64,000 nt of DNA from an uncultured Paracoccaceae bacterium. GTDB taxonomy: Bacteria; Pseudomonadota; Alphaproteobacteria; Rhodobacterales; Rhodobacteraceae. Numbering within the stretch: position 1 is the first letter of the stretch; each line of letters begins with the position of its first letter. The notes under the pieces are model-generated. The model searched no databases. It saw nothing but the letters and a program-made list of their open reading frames with translations, and was not told the DNA's origin. Both the position numbers and the translations under genes were made by a program. The DNA is taken from NCBI GenBank assembly GCA_947492825.1, contig CANLNT010000002.1:380501-444500 (forward strand). The letters are read 5' to 3'. Of this stretch, positions 44,954 through 54,341 are shown one piece after another.

Positions 44954-46342
44954 ATGGCCAAAGACTACGTTGTAAAGGACATCGAACTTGCGGCTTTTGG
45001 CCGCAAGGAACTTGATATCGCAGAAACGGAAATGCCGGGCCTGATGGCCTGTCGGGAAGAGTATGGCAATAGCAAGCCGCTGAAGGGTGCGCGGATTGTC
45101 GGGTCATTGCACATGACCATCCAGACGGCCGTTCTGATTGAGACTTTGGTCGAACTGGGCGCTGACGTGCGCTGGGCGTCTTGCAACATTTTTTCAACCC
45201 AAGATCACGCTGCCGCTGCCATCGCAGAAGCAGGTGTTCCGGTATTTGCGATTAAGGGTCAAAGTCTGGAAGAGCATTGGGACTATTTGGACAAGTCCTT
45301 CATGTTCCCGGAAGGCGCGAACATGATCCTTGATGATGGTGGCGACGCGACGCTTTATGTGCTTCTAGGCGCACGCATGGAAGCGGGCGAGGACGTGCTG
45401 GCGGTCCCGACCTCGGAAGAAGAGGAAGTGATCAAAAAGCAAATCCAAAAGCGGATGGCAGAGACCCCCGGCTGGTTCACAAAGACCAAAGCCGACATTC
45501 AGGGCGTGTCCGAAGAGACGACGACGGGCGTGCACCGCCTTTATGATCTGCACAAAAACGGTCAGCTGCCGTTCCCTGCGATCAACGTTAATGACAGTGT
45601 CACAAAGTCGAAGTTCGACAACAAATACGGCTGTAAGGAATCGCTGGTTGACGGCATTCGCCGCGCCACTGACACGATGATGGCCGGTAAGGTCGCTGTG
45701 GTCTGCGGCTATGGTGATGTGGGCAAAGGCTCTGCCGCGTCGCTGGCTGGCGCGGGTGCCCGTGTCAAAGTCACCGAAGTTGATCCGATTTGCGCACTTC
45801 AGGCAGCGATGGACGGATTTGAAGTTGTCGTGCTGGAGGACGTGTTGGACAGCGCTGATGTCTTCATCACAACCACTGGCAACAAGGACGTCATCCGTAT
45901 CGAGCATATGCGCGAAATGAAGGACATGGCGATCGTCGGGAACATCGGCCATTTCGACAACGAGATTCAGGTCGCCGCGCTGAAAAACCACAAGTGGACC
46001 AACATCAAGGAACAGGTGGATATGATCGAGATGCCGTCCGGCAACCGGTTGATCCTGCTGTCTGAGGGCCGCCTGTTGAACCTTGGCAATGCGACAGGCC
46101 ATCCGTCATTTGTCATGTCGGCCTCTTTCACCAACCAAGTTCTGGCGCAGATCGAACTTTGGACGAAGGGCGATGAGTATCAGCCGGGCGTCTACATCCT
46201 GCCCAAGCATTTGGACGAAAAGGTCGCGCGCCTGCACCTTGGCCGCATTGGCGTCAAGCTGACTGAGCTGAAGAAAGAACAGGCCGATTATATCGGCGTA
46301 ACGGTTGACGGACCGTTCAAGCCAGAGCACTACCGCTACTAA
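44954..46342 (+). CDS. ahcY: Adenosylhomocysteinase (SAH hydrolase)
   Basis: The 462-residue NAD enzyme splits S-adenosylhomocysteine to adenosine and homocysteine. Visible parts are [20 protein letters not shown] near residue 19, [50 protein letters not shown] (NAD loop as [10 protein letters not shown]), [10 protein letters not shown] and the C-terminal FKPEHYRY. The frame extends upstream to 44846, but the ATG at 44954 gives the family start [17 protein letters not shown] found no SAH riboswitch pattern in the 129-bp leader. Confidence 0.98.
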   Translation: MAKDYVVKDIELAAFGRKELDIAETEMPGLMACREEYGNSKPLKGARIVGSLHMTIQTAVLIETLVELGADVRWASCNIFSTQDHAAAAIAEAGVPVFAIKGQSLEEHWDYLDKSFMFPEGANMILDDGGDATLYVLLGARMEAGEDVLAVPTSEEEEVIKKQIQKRMAETPGWFTKTKADIQGVSEETTTGVHRLYDLHKNGQLPFPAINVNDSVTKSKFDNKYGCKESLVDGIRRATDTMMAGKVAVVCGYGDVGKGSAASLAGAGARVKVTEVDPICALQAAMDGFEVVVLEDVLDSADVFITTTGNKDVIRIEHMREMKDMAIVGNIGHFDNEIQVAALKNHKWTNIKEQVDMIEMPSGNRLILLSEGRLLNLGNATGHPSFVMSASFTNQVLAQIELWTKGDEYQPGVYILPKHLDEKVARLHLGRIGVKLTELKKEQADYIGVTVDGPFKPEHYRY

Positions 46343-46354
46343 GAGGTGGGCAAA

Positions 46355-47092
46355 TTGCCCGCATTCCGCAAGATTACAGGCCGCGCGATCCGACGCGCGG
46401 TCTTTCTGTCTGTTCTGGTTTTCGGCTGCATTTTAGGGGCGGCTGCAATCCTGCACCCGGAAACGCCGCTGCCAGATTACTGGAATCCGTTGCGCCCTCT
46501 AAACGTCGCGGCACCGCTGACGCCGATGACCACGTGGAAGCTGGGGCGCACTACTGCAGACCCTGAGGCGTGTCTGGCGGCGCTGGGCAAAGTGTCACAG
46601 ATCACCTCTCGCGCGTCTTTTGCCACGAATAACCCTAATTGCGCGGTCACTAACCCTGTCACGATCCGAGATGTCGGTGCCGCGTCATTGGGGACACTCG
46701 AAATAGGGTGCGCTACAGCACTGCGGTTGGCGATGTGGGAACGGCACAGTGTTCAACCAGCGGCACGCGAACACCTGGATACTGACGTGTCCGAAATCCT
46801 GGATCAGGGCAGCTACAATTGCCGCGCGATGCGTACGTCTGCCGGCAACAGCACCCGGTGGAGCACGCACGCGACGGCGGATGCGATTGATGTGCGTGGC
46901 TTTCGCCTCAGTGACGGCGGTCAGGTCATTTTGCTGCGCGACTGGGGTGCTGAAAGCGCAAAGTCTGCCTTTCTGCGCGAGGTTCAACGGGGGTCGTGTC
47001 GGTGGTTCAAGACAACACTGGGCCCTGACTACAATGCTCTCCATGCGGATCATTTTCACCTGCAATCGCGGGGATGGGGCACCTGTCGTTGA
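46355..47092 (+). CDS. Extensin-like family protein
   Basis: The roughly 245-residue protein has one N-terminal membrane helix (about residues 14-32) and a periplasmic domain of the extensin-like C-terminal family. Family features are conserved cysteines (EACLAALG, NCAV, YNCRAM, SCRWF, GTC) and the pattern STHATADAIDVRGFRLSDG, then NALHADHFHLQSRGWGTCR. His-x-Asp and His-x-His suggest a metal-bound peptidase-like fold. I prefer a TTG at 46355, with AGAGGTGG five bases upstream; a GTG at 46346 is the alternative. It follows ahcY closely. Confidence 0.82.
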   Translation: MPAFRKITGRAIRRAVFLSVLVFGCILGAAAILHPETPLPDYWNPLRPLNVAAPLTPMTTWKLGRTTADPEACLAALGKVSQITSRASFATNNPNCAVTNPVTIRDVGAASLGTLEIGCATALRLAMWERHSVQPAAREHLDTDVSEILDQGSYNCRAMRTSAGNSTRWSTHATADAIDVRGFRLSDGGQVILLRDWGAESAKSAFLREVQRGSCRWFKTTLGPDYNALHADHFHLQSRGWGTCR

Positions 47093-47228
47093 TCCGCCGA
47101 TCCGGTTTTTCCCCCTTCTTTTTGCTTGTTCCGGCACACGACCTGTTATTACCTTGCCGCAACGCCTCGCATGGGTGGGGTGAATGGGGCCATTTCAGGC
47201 CGAAACACAAACGACGGGGACAGCCATA

Positions 47229-47570
47229 ATGGGCAAAAGAGACGAGTGGATCGCGAAGTACGCGGATGATCTGACAAACAAGTGCGGCATGACACCTGAT
47301 ATGGACCTGCTGACCAAAGTGACCATTGGGTGCGGCCCGGCGATCTACAATGCGGATGCGTCCACCGTGGCTGGCGGCCAAGAATCTGAGCTGGAAACCG
47401 TCAAAAACAATTTCCTGATCAAAAAGCTTGGCTTGTCGGACGGGCCAGAGCTGATGGATGCAATCAACAAGGTGATCGAGGTCTACGGCAAGTCAGAGCG
47501 CAACAAGTACCGCGCCGTTGTCTATTACATGCTGACCAAGCATTTCGGCAAAGAAAGCGTCTACGGCTAA
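47229..47570 (+). CDS. DUF2853 family protein
   Basis: The 113-residue, probably all-helical cytoplasmic protein matches DUF2853: MGKRDEWIAKYADDL at the start, LLTKVTIGCGPAIYNADAST near residue 24 and NKYRAVVYYMLTKHF near the end. The function is unknown. The ATG at 47229 is used in preference to an in-frame one 15 codons upstream. A strong terminator follows 22 bp after the stop. Confidence 0.82.
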   Translation: MGKRDEWIAKYADDLTNKCGMTPDMDLLTKVTIGCGPAIYNADASTVAGGQESELETVKNNFLIKKLGLSDGPELMDAINKVIEVYGKSERNKYRAVVYYMLTKHFGKESVYG

Positions 47571-47591
47571 CACCGGACGCAGAATGCTGGA

Positions 47592-47622
47592 AACGCCCGC
47601 CAAAACTGGCGGGCGTTTTTTG
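47592..47622 (+). terminator. Rho-independent terminator after the DUF2853 gene
   Basis: AACGCCCGCC and GGCGGGCGTT are perfect 10-bp arms around an AAAACT loop, followed by six T counting the arm end. It lies directly before the stop of the convergent DUF1761 gene and could weakly serve that strand too (run of A on the other side). Confidence 0.9.
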
Positions 47623-47624
47623 GT

Positions 47625-48017
47625 TTAGAACAATGTCAGCACGATCCCGATTGTAGCTGCTGCCAACACCGCATAGCCGCTGTCGATGATGGCCAGCTTC
47701 CAAGGCCGTTTCGAATACCCGGTGTTGATGAAAATCCACGGGCTGATGAAGAACAAGCCAACGCCCAGTCCCGAAATCAGGCCTTTGCCCACGCCGTCGA
47801 TTCCCGAAAGCGCGAATGTGTGTCGCATCATGCCTGCGACCAGCAGGATCATGATAAAGGACACGATATAGGGGGTCGGCCCGTCTTCTAAGGGCTTGCC
47901 ATCTTCGCCAACTTCGATGTCAGCGACCTCCATCCATGGCTTTGACAACGCCATGTAATAGGCGGCCCCGACTGCAAATGCCGCAACGGCGGCGATGATT
48001 ACGCTCAAGAATCCCAT
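47625..48017 (-). CDS. DUF1761 family membrane protein
   Basis: The 130-residue protein has four predicted helices (about residues 3-24, 50-70, 78-98 and 108-128). The family pattern AVGAAYYMALSKPWME lies near residue 16 and GLGVGLFFISPWIFINTGYSKR near 83. The function is unknown. The ATG at 48017 has a strong AGGAAGGGAAG leader. An open frame runs much further upstream across the EVE gene but is not coding. Confidence 0.8.
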   Translation of the reverse strand: MGFLSVIIAAVAAFAVGAAYYMALSKPWMEVADIEVGEDGKPLEDGPTPYIVSFIMILLVAGMMRHTFALSGIDGVGKGLISGLGVGLFFISPWIFINTGYSKRPWKLAIIDSGYAVLAAATIGIVLTLF

Positions 48018-48069
48018 GATCTTCCCTTCCTGTTGGCTGGGGCGATTATAGGTGGGACCGTTAAAGTTG

Positions 48070-48495
48070 CTACGGTTTTGTCTTTCCCAGCGCACACAGG
48101 ATGTTCCATTCGTCCGCGGTAACCGGCTGGACCGATAGCCGAGAGTTCTTGACCAGCACCATTTCTGAGAGGCGTGGATCGGCCTTGATGGTTTCAAGGC
48201 TGACCGGTTCGACAAAGGGACGCAAGGCACGGACATCGACGCATTCCCAACGGTCATCATCGGTTGTGCTGTCGGGGTGCGCGGCGGCACAAACTTCGAC
48301 AATGCCAACGATTTCAAGGCCAGAGCGTGAATGGTAATAGAACCCGGTGTCGCCGACCGACATGGCGCGCATGTTGTTGCGGGCCTGATAGTTGCGCACA
48401 CCGTCCCATTCTTCACCCGCGTCGCTTTTGGCAACCAGATCATCCCATCCAAAGACATCGGGTTCGGATTTGAAAAGCCAATGGGCCATTGTCAT
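48070..48495 (-). CDS. EVE-domain protein
   Basis: The 141-residue protein is a single EVE domain. It has [17 protein letters not shown] at the start, [22 protein letters not shown] near residue 37, [17 protein letters not shown] and [22 protein letters not shown] domains are PUA-like and bind modified bases in DNA or RNA. The ATG at 48495 has AGAGG upstream and overlaps the gpsA stop by 4 bp. Confidence 0.92.
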   Translation of the reverse strand: MTMAHWLFKSEPDVFGWDDLVAKSDAGEEWDGVRNYQARNNMRAMSVGDTGFYYHSRSGLEIVGIVEVCAAAHPDSTTDDDRWECVDVRALRPFVEPVSLETIKADPRLSEMVLVKNSRLSVQPVTADEWNILCALGKTKP

Positions 48496-49451
48496 TCCTC
48501 TTTCAACGGGCGCGCCAGTAGAGTCTGAAGCGCGGTTTGGGGGTCAATCTCATGATGGGCGAGTTTGGCGACAATCGCGGTCACCGGCAAATCAAGGCCA
48601 AGATCCCGTGCCAGTTTTGTCACCGCACGGGCGGTCGCGGCGCCTTCGACCGTAGTGCCGCTGTCAAAGGACTTGCCAGCACCTAGTGCGAGGCCGAACC
48701 GATAGTTGCGCGACAGATCAGATGTGCAGGTCAGTGCCAGATCACCCAATCCTGAAAGCCCGGTCAAAGTGCTCGGGTCGGCGCCCAGATGGTCCGCAAT
48801 CCGCTGCATTTCGGAAAATCCCCGGGTCAGCAATGCGGCGCGCGCGCTATCACCAAGGCCCGCGCCAATCGCCACGCCGCAGCCAATCGCGACCACATTC
48901 TTGAGCGCGCCGCCAAGTTCTGCCCCGATCACATCTGTCGTCGTATATAGCCGCAAATTTGCGGTTGAGAGCCATTGCTGCAACATCTTGCCAGCAGCCT
49001 CATCGCCGCAGGCCAGCGTCAGTCCTGTGGGCAAGCCACGCGCAATGTCATCGGCAAATGACGGGCCGGTCAGCATCGCAGGGGTGGCAGAGGGGACGAT
49101 GTCGCGCACCAGCGCAGACGGGCCGGTCAGGGTTTCAAGGTCGATGCCTTTGCAGCAAGCGACCAGATACTTGTCTGCCAGCGCTCCCGCATTGTCAGTC
49201 AGAAAGCCGCGTAAGGTCTGCGCGGGGATCGCCAAAAGCAAAGTGTCGCATGCAAACAGCCGTTGCAGATCACCCGTTGCCAACAATGCATCGGGCAGCG
49301 TCACACCTGGCAGGCGAGAGTTCTGGCGGGTGCTTTGCATCTTTTGCGCCGCGTCTTCATTGCGCGCCCAAAGCGTGACGGGTCGTTCATCGCGCGCCAA
49401 AGATACAGCCAAAGCCGTTCCGAATGCACCAGCACCAGCGATCCCTATCAT
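48492..49451 (-). CDS. gpsA: Glycerol-3-phosphate dehydrogenase [NAD(P)+]
   Basis: The 319-residue enzyme makes sn-glycerol 3-phosphate for phospholipids. The NAD loop [17 protein letters not shown] starts the protein. [29 protein letters not shown]-like [14 protein letters not shown] near residue 107, and [21 protein letters not shown] near 180 (catalytic Lys) follow. It overlaps tsaD and the EVE gene by 4 bp each. Confidence 0.96.
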   Translation of the reverse strand: MIGIAGAGAFGTALAVSLARDERPVTLWARNEDAAQKMQSTRQNSRLPGVTLPDALLATGDLQRLFACDTLLLAIPAQTLRGFLTDNAGALADKYLVACCKGIDLETLTGPSALVRDIVPSATPAMLTGPSFADDIARGLPTGLTLACGDEAAGKMLQQWLSTANLRLYTTTDVIGAELGGALKNVVAIGCGVAIGAGLGDSARAALLTRGFSEMQRIADHLGADPSTLTGLSGLGDLALTCTSDLSRNYRFGLALGAGKSFDSGTTVEGAATARAVTKLARDLGLDLPVTAIVAKLAHHEIDPQTALQTLLARPLKEE

Positions 49452-50524
49452 GCCTTGGCTCCTTTCTTGCCTGATCCCAGCATGGCCGGGGTGCGGTCGT
49501 CCAATGGCCAGCGCGGCCGCGCCGACAATGTCAGATCATCCCTTTGACCCGCAGCCAAACGCAATCCGCCCGCATAGGCAATCATGGCTGCGTTGTCAGT
49601 GCAAAGCGATAGCGGCGGCGCGCTGAATGCGACCGACCGATCTTCACAAAGTGCTTTCAGCCGCGCACGGATTTCGGTGTTGGCTGCAACACCGCCTGCA
49701 ACGGCGAAACATGGGGTCGGTGGATCAAGGTCAAGGTAGCGGGCCAGCGCTCGCTCCGTCTTGTCGGTCAGAATATCAGCCACAGCGCGTTGAAATCCGG
49801 CAGCAAGGTCCGACTGATCAGCCACTGTGAGACCGTGTTGGTCCGCTAGGACGGAGTCACGCGCGCGCAACATTGCAGTCTTGAGGCCGGAAAAACTGAG
49901 ATCACAACCGGGTCGATCCAACAGTGGGCGCGGAAGTCTGAACCTGTTGGGATTGCCGGTTTCAGCGGCCTTCTGAACGGCAGGTCCACCAGGTTGCCCA
50001 AGGCCCAAGATTCGCGCTGTCTTATCGAATGCCTCACCCGGGGCATCGTCAATTGTTCCACCGATACGGGTAAAGTGGTCGTGCCCGTGAGCGATCAGAA
50101 ACTGACAATGGCCACCCGAAACCAACAGCATCAGATAGGGATAAGTCACATCGCCCAATAGCATCGGGGTCAGGGCATGGCCTGCAAGATGATTGACACC
50201 AACGAGCGGTTTGCCGGACGCGGCAGACAAACCCTTTGCGCACATCACGCCGGACAGAACCCCGCCGATCAGGCCCGGCCCCGCGGTTACGGCAATCCCG
50301 TCGACATCATCCAAGGTCAACTTGGCGGTGCTTAACGCCTCTTCAACACTCAGGTCGATCTTTTCGGCATGTGCGCGCGCGGCAATTTCTGGGACCACAC
50401 CGCCAAATGCTGCATGCAACGTGGTCTGCCCGTAGACTACGGATGACAGAATCGACGTGCCGCGCACCACTGCGGCGGCGGTATCATCGCAGCTGCTTTC
50501 AATACCAAGAATGGTGAGCGTCAT
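49448..50524 (-). CDS. tsaD: tRNA N6-adenosine threonylcarbamoyltransferase TsaD
   Basis: The 358-residue enzyme completes t6A on tRNA. It starts [16 protein letters not shown]; the metal site is [14 protein letters not shown] near residue 110 and [12 protein letters not shown] follows. [19 protein letters not shown] and the C-terminal [14 protein letters not shown] are also present. The frame is open to 50680, but the ATG at 50524 is the family start. It is divergent from hemD with a 78-bp gap; its helper TsaE is at 36893. Confidence 0.96.
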   Translation of the reverse strand: MTLTILGIESSCDDTAAAVVRGTSILSSVVYGQTTLHAAFGGVVPEIAARAHAEKIDLSVEEALSTAKLTLDDVDGIAVTAGPGLIGGVLSGVMCAKGLSAASGKPLVGVNHLAGHALTPMLLGDVTYPYLMLLVSGGHCQFLIAHGHDHFTRIGGTIDDAPGEAFDKTARILGLGQPGGPAVQKAAETGNPNRFRLPRPLLDRPGCDLSFSGLKTAMLRARDSVLADQHGLTVADQSDLAAGFQRAVADILTDKTERALARYLDLDPPTPCFAVAGGVAANTEIRARLKALCEDRSVAFSAPPLSLCTDNAAMIAYAGGLRLAAGQRDDLTLSARPRWPLDDRTPAMLGSGKKGAKA

Positions 50525-50602
50525 TGCCGTCCTTACCTTGCGTCGGGTGGTCTGGCAGGTAACACTGAGAGGCCGCGCAAACAATGGCGGCGGAAAAGGT
50601 CC

Positions 50603-51304
50603 ATGACACCGACGCTTTTGATCACGCGCCCACAGCCCGCTGCAGACAGCTTTGCATCTGCTGTGATTGCGGCACTGCAAGAGGACGTGCCAGTCGTGAT
50701 CTCACCTGCCTTGCAAATTGTTCCTTTGGATCCTGGCACGATCCCTGCCCCAGCCCATGTCGTTTTTACGTCTGTCCACGGGGTGGCACAGGCCGTACGG
50801 CTTGGCGTTACGAAGGTTCCGGCGTGGTGCGTTGGTGACAAGACGGCAGCCGCGGCGCGCGCGGCAGGTTTTGATGCAACCTCTGCCGGTGGCGCAGCGA
50901 ACGACCTGATCGCATTGGTCATTGATCGCGCGCCTAACGGGCCGATGTTGCATTTGGCTGGGCGACATCACCGCGGTGACATCGCGGCAAAGCTGTCCCA
51001 AGCCGGGTTCCAGTGTACCACCATCGCGACATACCTCCAAGACCTTTTGCCCCCAACCGAAACCGCAATCGCGCTTGCGCGGGGAACGAAGCCTGTTGTT
51101 GCCCCTGTCTTTTCCCCCAGATCGTCCCATATCTTGAACGGGTTGGAGTGGCATGGCCCATTGCATGTAATCGCGATCAGCGGTGCTGTTGCCGAAGAGA
51201 TGGCGCATATGGGGTGCGATACTGTTCAAACGGCCAGCCAACCAACCGAAGCGGCCATGATCACGGCGACCGCCCGGCAGTTGCGGGCGATATTGGATCG
51301 GTGA
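50603..51304 (+). CDS. hemD: Uroporphyrinogen-III synthase
   Basis: The 233-residue enzyme closes hydroxymethylbilane to uroporphyrinogen III. HemD is poorly conserved; visible signs are [18 protein letters not shown] at the start, [16 protein letters not shown] near residue 50, [20 protein letters not shown] near 72 and the C-terminal [20 protein letters not shown]. Context supports it: mic60 and hemY follow, as in other alphaproteobacteria. Confidence 0.88.
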   Translation: MTPTLLITRPQPAADSFASAVIAALQEDVPVVISPALQIVPLDPGTIPAPAHVVFTSVHGVAQAVRLGVTKVPAWCVGDKTAAAARAAGFDATSAGGAANDLIALVIDRAPNGPMLHLAGRHHRGDIAAKLSQAGFQCTTIATYLQDLLPPTETAIALARGTKPVVAPVFSPRSSHILNGLEWHGPLHVIAISGAVAEEMAHMGCDTVQTASQPTEAAMITATARQLRAILDR

Positions 51305-51386
51305 GGTGGCTTGAGGGTCCGAACGGGCCGGGATAACGTAGGCGTTGCGTCCATTCCGGCGCAATTGTCAGCAAAAGGGTGTGGAC

Positions 51387-52613
51387 GTGGCAAAAGAGCC
51401 TGCAAAACCGCGCAAGCCGCGGAAGAGCACAAAGCCGAAGGCAGAAACGCCTGCTGAAGAGGTGATCGAGCCGACAGCCGAGGATGTGTCTGTCACGGAT
51501 AGCGGCACGCCGGGCGCGGTGCAGGAGCCAGTGCCTGAGGTCGTCGAGGACATGCCTGTTGCAGAAGAGCCGGTCGAAGAAACTCCGGCCGAAACCGAAG
51601 AAAAACAGCCTGAATCCGCGTCCTCTGCGCCTGTTGCAGCCGTTCCGTCGGCACCGCAGCAAAGCGTCTTTATTCCGCTATTGTTGGGTGGCTTGCTAGC
51701 AGGCGGGATTGGTTATGGCGCTGCCTATCTGCGCTATGCCGACCAAGAGGTGACCCAGCCAGCAGTCTCAGAAGCGGACCTTGCCGAGTTGCGTGACGAG
51801 ATCGCAGCCCTGCCGGACCCGACAGATACAAGTGATTTGTCAGCGACCGTTGGCGAAATACGTGATGAAATCGCGCGAATCGATTCCGACGTTGCGGCAC
51901 TGGCACCGCGCATCGACACGCTTGAACGGCAACCGAGTGGGGATGGCACATTGCCGCAGACCGCAGTGGATGCGTTCGAGGCTGATATGCAAGCGTTGCG
52001 CGATCAGATTGCGACCCAACAGGCCGAACTTGCTGCAGTCGCGGACCAGACCGCAGCACGGTTGGAAGACACGCGCGCCGAGGCGATAGCGATTGAACAG
52101 AACGCGGTAGAGGCAGCGCGCGCGGCGACAGCCAAAGCATCACTTGCCCGGGTGCAGGGTGCGCTGGAAAGCGGCGCGCCGTTTGGCGGACTGCTGGGAG
52201 AACTGGAATCGGCGCTTGGCGGTCCCGCACCCGAAGCGCTTGTCGCTGTGGCTGAAGGAACCGCGACACTTGGCAGCCTTCAGTCGGACTTTCCTGCAGC
52301 TGCACGGCGTGCTTTGTCTGATGCCCGCGCTGAGGGGGTCGATGGCGATGAATCCTTTGGCATAGGGGCATTCTTGCGAAACCAGCTTGATGTGCGGTCC
52401 GTGGCCCCAAAAGAGGGTGCCGGTGTCGACGCCACATTGTCACGTGCCGAGGGTGCGCTGCGTGAAGGGCGGTTGAACGATGCCTTGTCAGAGATCGGAA
52501 CGCTGCCCGATGTTGCGCGCGCGGCCATGTCCGATTGGCTGACCCAGGCAGAAGCGCGCGCGGCAGCCATTGACGCCGCTGATACCCTTTCCAATTCACT
52601 TTCAGACAACTGA
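51387..52613 (+). CDS. Alphaproteobacterial Mic60/mitofilin homologue
   Basis: The 408-residue protein has a basic then acidic, proline-rich N-terminal region (about residues 1-95) and one membrane helix (VFIPLLLGGLLAGGIGYGAAYL, seen as IPLLLGGLLAGGIGYGAAY, near residue 100). A long periplasmic coiled coil (about 120-265) and a C-terminal mitofilin-type domain follow (GAPFGGLLGELESALGG, GIGAFLRNQLDVRSV, RLNDALSEIGTLPDVARAAM). Mic60 shapes membranes at mitochondrial crista junctions; bacterial homologues act on intracytoplasmic membranes. The start is a GTG at 51387 with AAAAGGG upstream. It lies between hemD and hemY. Confidence 0.8.
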   Translation: MAKEPAKPRKPRKSTKPKAETPAEEVIEPTAEDVSVTDSGTPGAVQEPVPEVVEDMPVAEEPVEETPAETEEKQPESASSAPVAAVPSAPQQSVFIPLLLGGLLAGGIGYGAAYLRYADQEVTQPAVSEADLAELRDEIAALPDPTDTSDLSATVGEIRDEIARIDSDVAALAPRIDTLERQPSGDGTLPQTAVDAFEADMQALRDQIATQQAELAAVADQTAARLEDTRAEAIAIEQNAVEAARAATAKASLARVQGALESGAPFGGLLGELESALGGPAPEALVAVAEGTATLGSLQSDFPAAARRALSDARAEGVDGDESFGIGAFLRNQLDVRSVAPKEGAGVDATLSRAEGALREGRLNDALSEIGTLPDVARAAMSDWLTQAEARAAAIDAADTLSNSLSDN

Positions 52614-52624
52614 AGGCCGCCCTT

Positions 52625-54076
52625 ATGCTATTGTCCTTGATCAAGATTATCGCCTTCATTGCCATCGTGACTGGCCTGACCTACGGCGCCATGCAATTGA
52701 TGAGCGTCGACGGCGGGGCCATCGTATCCGTTGCAGGCATTGAGATGACGCTGTCACCCTTGCAACTTGTCTTTGGCTTTGTCGGGCTGGTGGTTTTGGT
52801 TTGGCTGCTGCTGAAATTGATGACGTTCCTGTTGGCGACTTATCATTTCCTGAACGGCGACGAGACAGCGATTTCGCGCTATTTCGATCGCAATCGCGAA
52901 CGCAAAGGGTTCGAGGCGCTGTCAGAAGGCATGATGGCATTGGCATCGGGCGAAGGGCACCTTGCGATGACCAAGGCACAGCGTGCACAACGTTACCTGA
53001 ACGCGCCGGAACTGACGACATTGCTGACCGCACAGGCCGCCGAGATGACAGGCGACAAACGTCAGGCCGAGGAAAGCTATAAGGCACTATTGGAGTCCAG
53101 CCAGACCCGCTTTGTCGGGGTGCGCGGATTGATGAAACAAAAGCTGTTGGCGGGGGATACCGATACGGCGATGGCGCTGGCGAAAAAGGCTTTCGCCCTG
53201 AAACCCAAACATGAAGAGACGCAGGATGTTCTTTTGAAGCTTCAGGCCGAAAAGGAAGATTGGGCTGGCGCGAGAGAAACACTAGGCGCAAAGCTGAAGG
53301 CCGGCAATTTGCCCCGCGACGTACACAAACGCCGCGATGCTGTTCTGGCCCTGTCAGAAGCGCGTGACATTATGGAAGATGGTCAATCGATCGAGGCGCG
53401 TGAAGCTGCGATCAACGCCAACCGGCTTTCGCCCGATCTGATACCGGCGGCGGTGATGGCTGCGCGCGGCTATATCGCGCAGGACAAACCGAAATATGCA
53501 GCACGGGTCTTGTCAAAGGCTTGGGGCGTGCAACCGCATCCGGATCTTGCTGCGGCATTCGCCGAAATCGCGCCGAATGAAACGGCGGCGGCACGGCTTA
53601 AGCGGTTCGTGTCCTTGACCAAACAGAACCCCGACAATCCCGAAATCAAGATGCTGCTGGCAGAGCTGCATATCGCGGCAGAGGATTTTCCGGCTGCGAA
53701 ACGTGCGCTGGGCGAATTGGTCAATGATGATCCGACTTCGCGAAGCCTGACCTTGATGGCGGCGATTGAGCGCGGCAGCGGCGCCGAAGATGCCGTTGTC
53801 CGTGGTTGGCTTGCGCGCGCGTTGACAGCGCCGCGAGGGGCGCAGTGGATCTGTAATAATTGTCAACACATCCACACCGAATGGGTACCTGTCTGCAGCA
53901 ACTGCGCGTCATTCGACACGCTGGCCTGGAAGCGCCCACCAGCGGGAGAGGTAGCAATGCCAACCGGGACAGAGATGCTGCCGCTGATCGTGGGACAAGA
54001 GCCTGCCAACGATGTTGTCATGGTTGAAGACGTCACCGATGTGCCCGAGGCGGAAGTCGTGGAAGAGGCGAAATAG
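52625..54076 (+). CDS. hemY: HemY-like TPR membrane protein with zinc ribbon
   Basis: The 483-residue protein has two N-terminal membrane helices (about residues 5-23 and 41-67), the HemY_N region (FLNGDETAISRYFDRNRERKG near residue 76) and TPR-like helical repeats to about residue 400. Near residue 417 a zinc-ribbon follows, with CNNCQHIH and CSNCASFDTLAWKRPP. This resembles the rubredoxin-like tail of LapB. It is unrelated to the oxidase of the same name; its role in heme-gene operons is unclear. It is last in the hemD-mic60-hemY row. Confidence 0.85.
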   Translation: MLLSLIKIIAFIAIVTGLTYGAMQLMSVDGGAIVSVAGIEMTLSPLQLVFGFVGLVVLVWLLLKLMTFLLATYHFLNGDETAISRYFDRNRERKGFEALSEGMMALASGEGHLAMTKAQRAQRYLNAPELTTLLTAQAAEMTGDKRQAEESYKALLESSQTRFVGVRGLMKQKLLAGDTDTAMALAKKAFALKPKHEETQDVLLKLQAEKEDWAGARETLGAKLKAGNLPRDVHKRRDAVLALSEARDIMEDGQSIEAREAAINANRLSPDLIPAAVMAARGYIAQDKPKYAARVLSKAWGVQPHPDLAAAFAEIAPNETAAARLKRFVSLTKQNPDNPEIKMLLAELHIAAEDFPAAKRALGELVNDDPTSRSLTLMAAIERGSGAEDAVVRGWLARALTAPRGAQWICNNCQHIHTEWVPVCSNCASFDTLAWKRPPAGEVAMPTGTEMLPLIVGQEPANDVVMVEDVTDVPEAEVVEEAK

Positions 54077-54120
54077 GTCTTTTCCACGCCCGGGCAGGGT
54101 GCTAACACGCACCCCGGAAC

Positions 54121-54196
54121 GCCGCTGTAGCTCAGCTGGTAGAGCACGTCATTCGTAATGATGGGGTCGTAGGTTCGAGTCCTATCAGCGGCACCA
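54121..54196 (+). tRNA. tRNA-Thr (anticodon CGT)
   Basis: A complete 76-base cloverleaf is visible, CCA included: acceptor arms GCCGCTG and CAGCGGC, D arm GCTC/GAGC, anticodon loop TTCGTAA with anticodon CGT (codon ACG), and T arm GTAGG-TTCGAGT-CCTAT. The anticodon stem has one G-T pair. It lies 44 bp after hemY. Confidence 0.97.
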
Positions 54197-54341
54197 CCGA
54201 CATTCAGAAATTTCCGGCGATTGCGTAGGCAATTGCCAAAATCTGTAGTTCTTGAAACTTATCAATCAGCTCCACTGAATGGCGACGCCAAATTGCCGAT
54301 GATCCGCATCATGGCGTAGCTTGCGTGAATCTTGAAAAATG

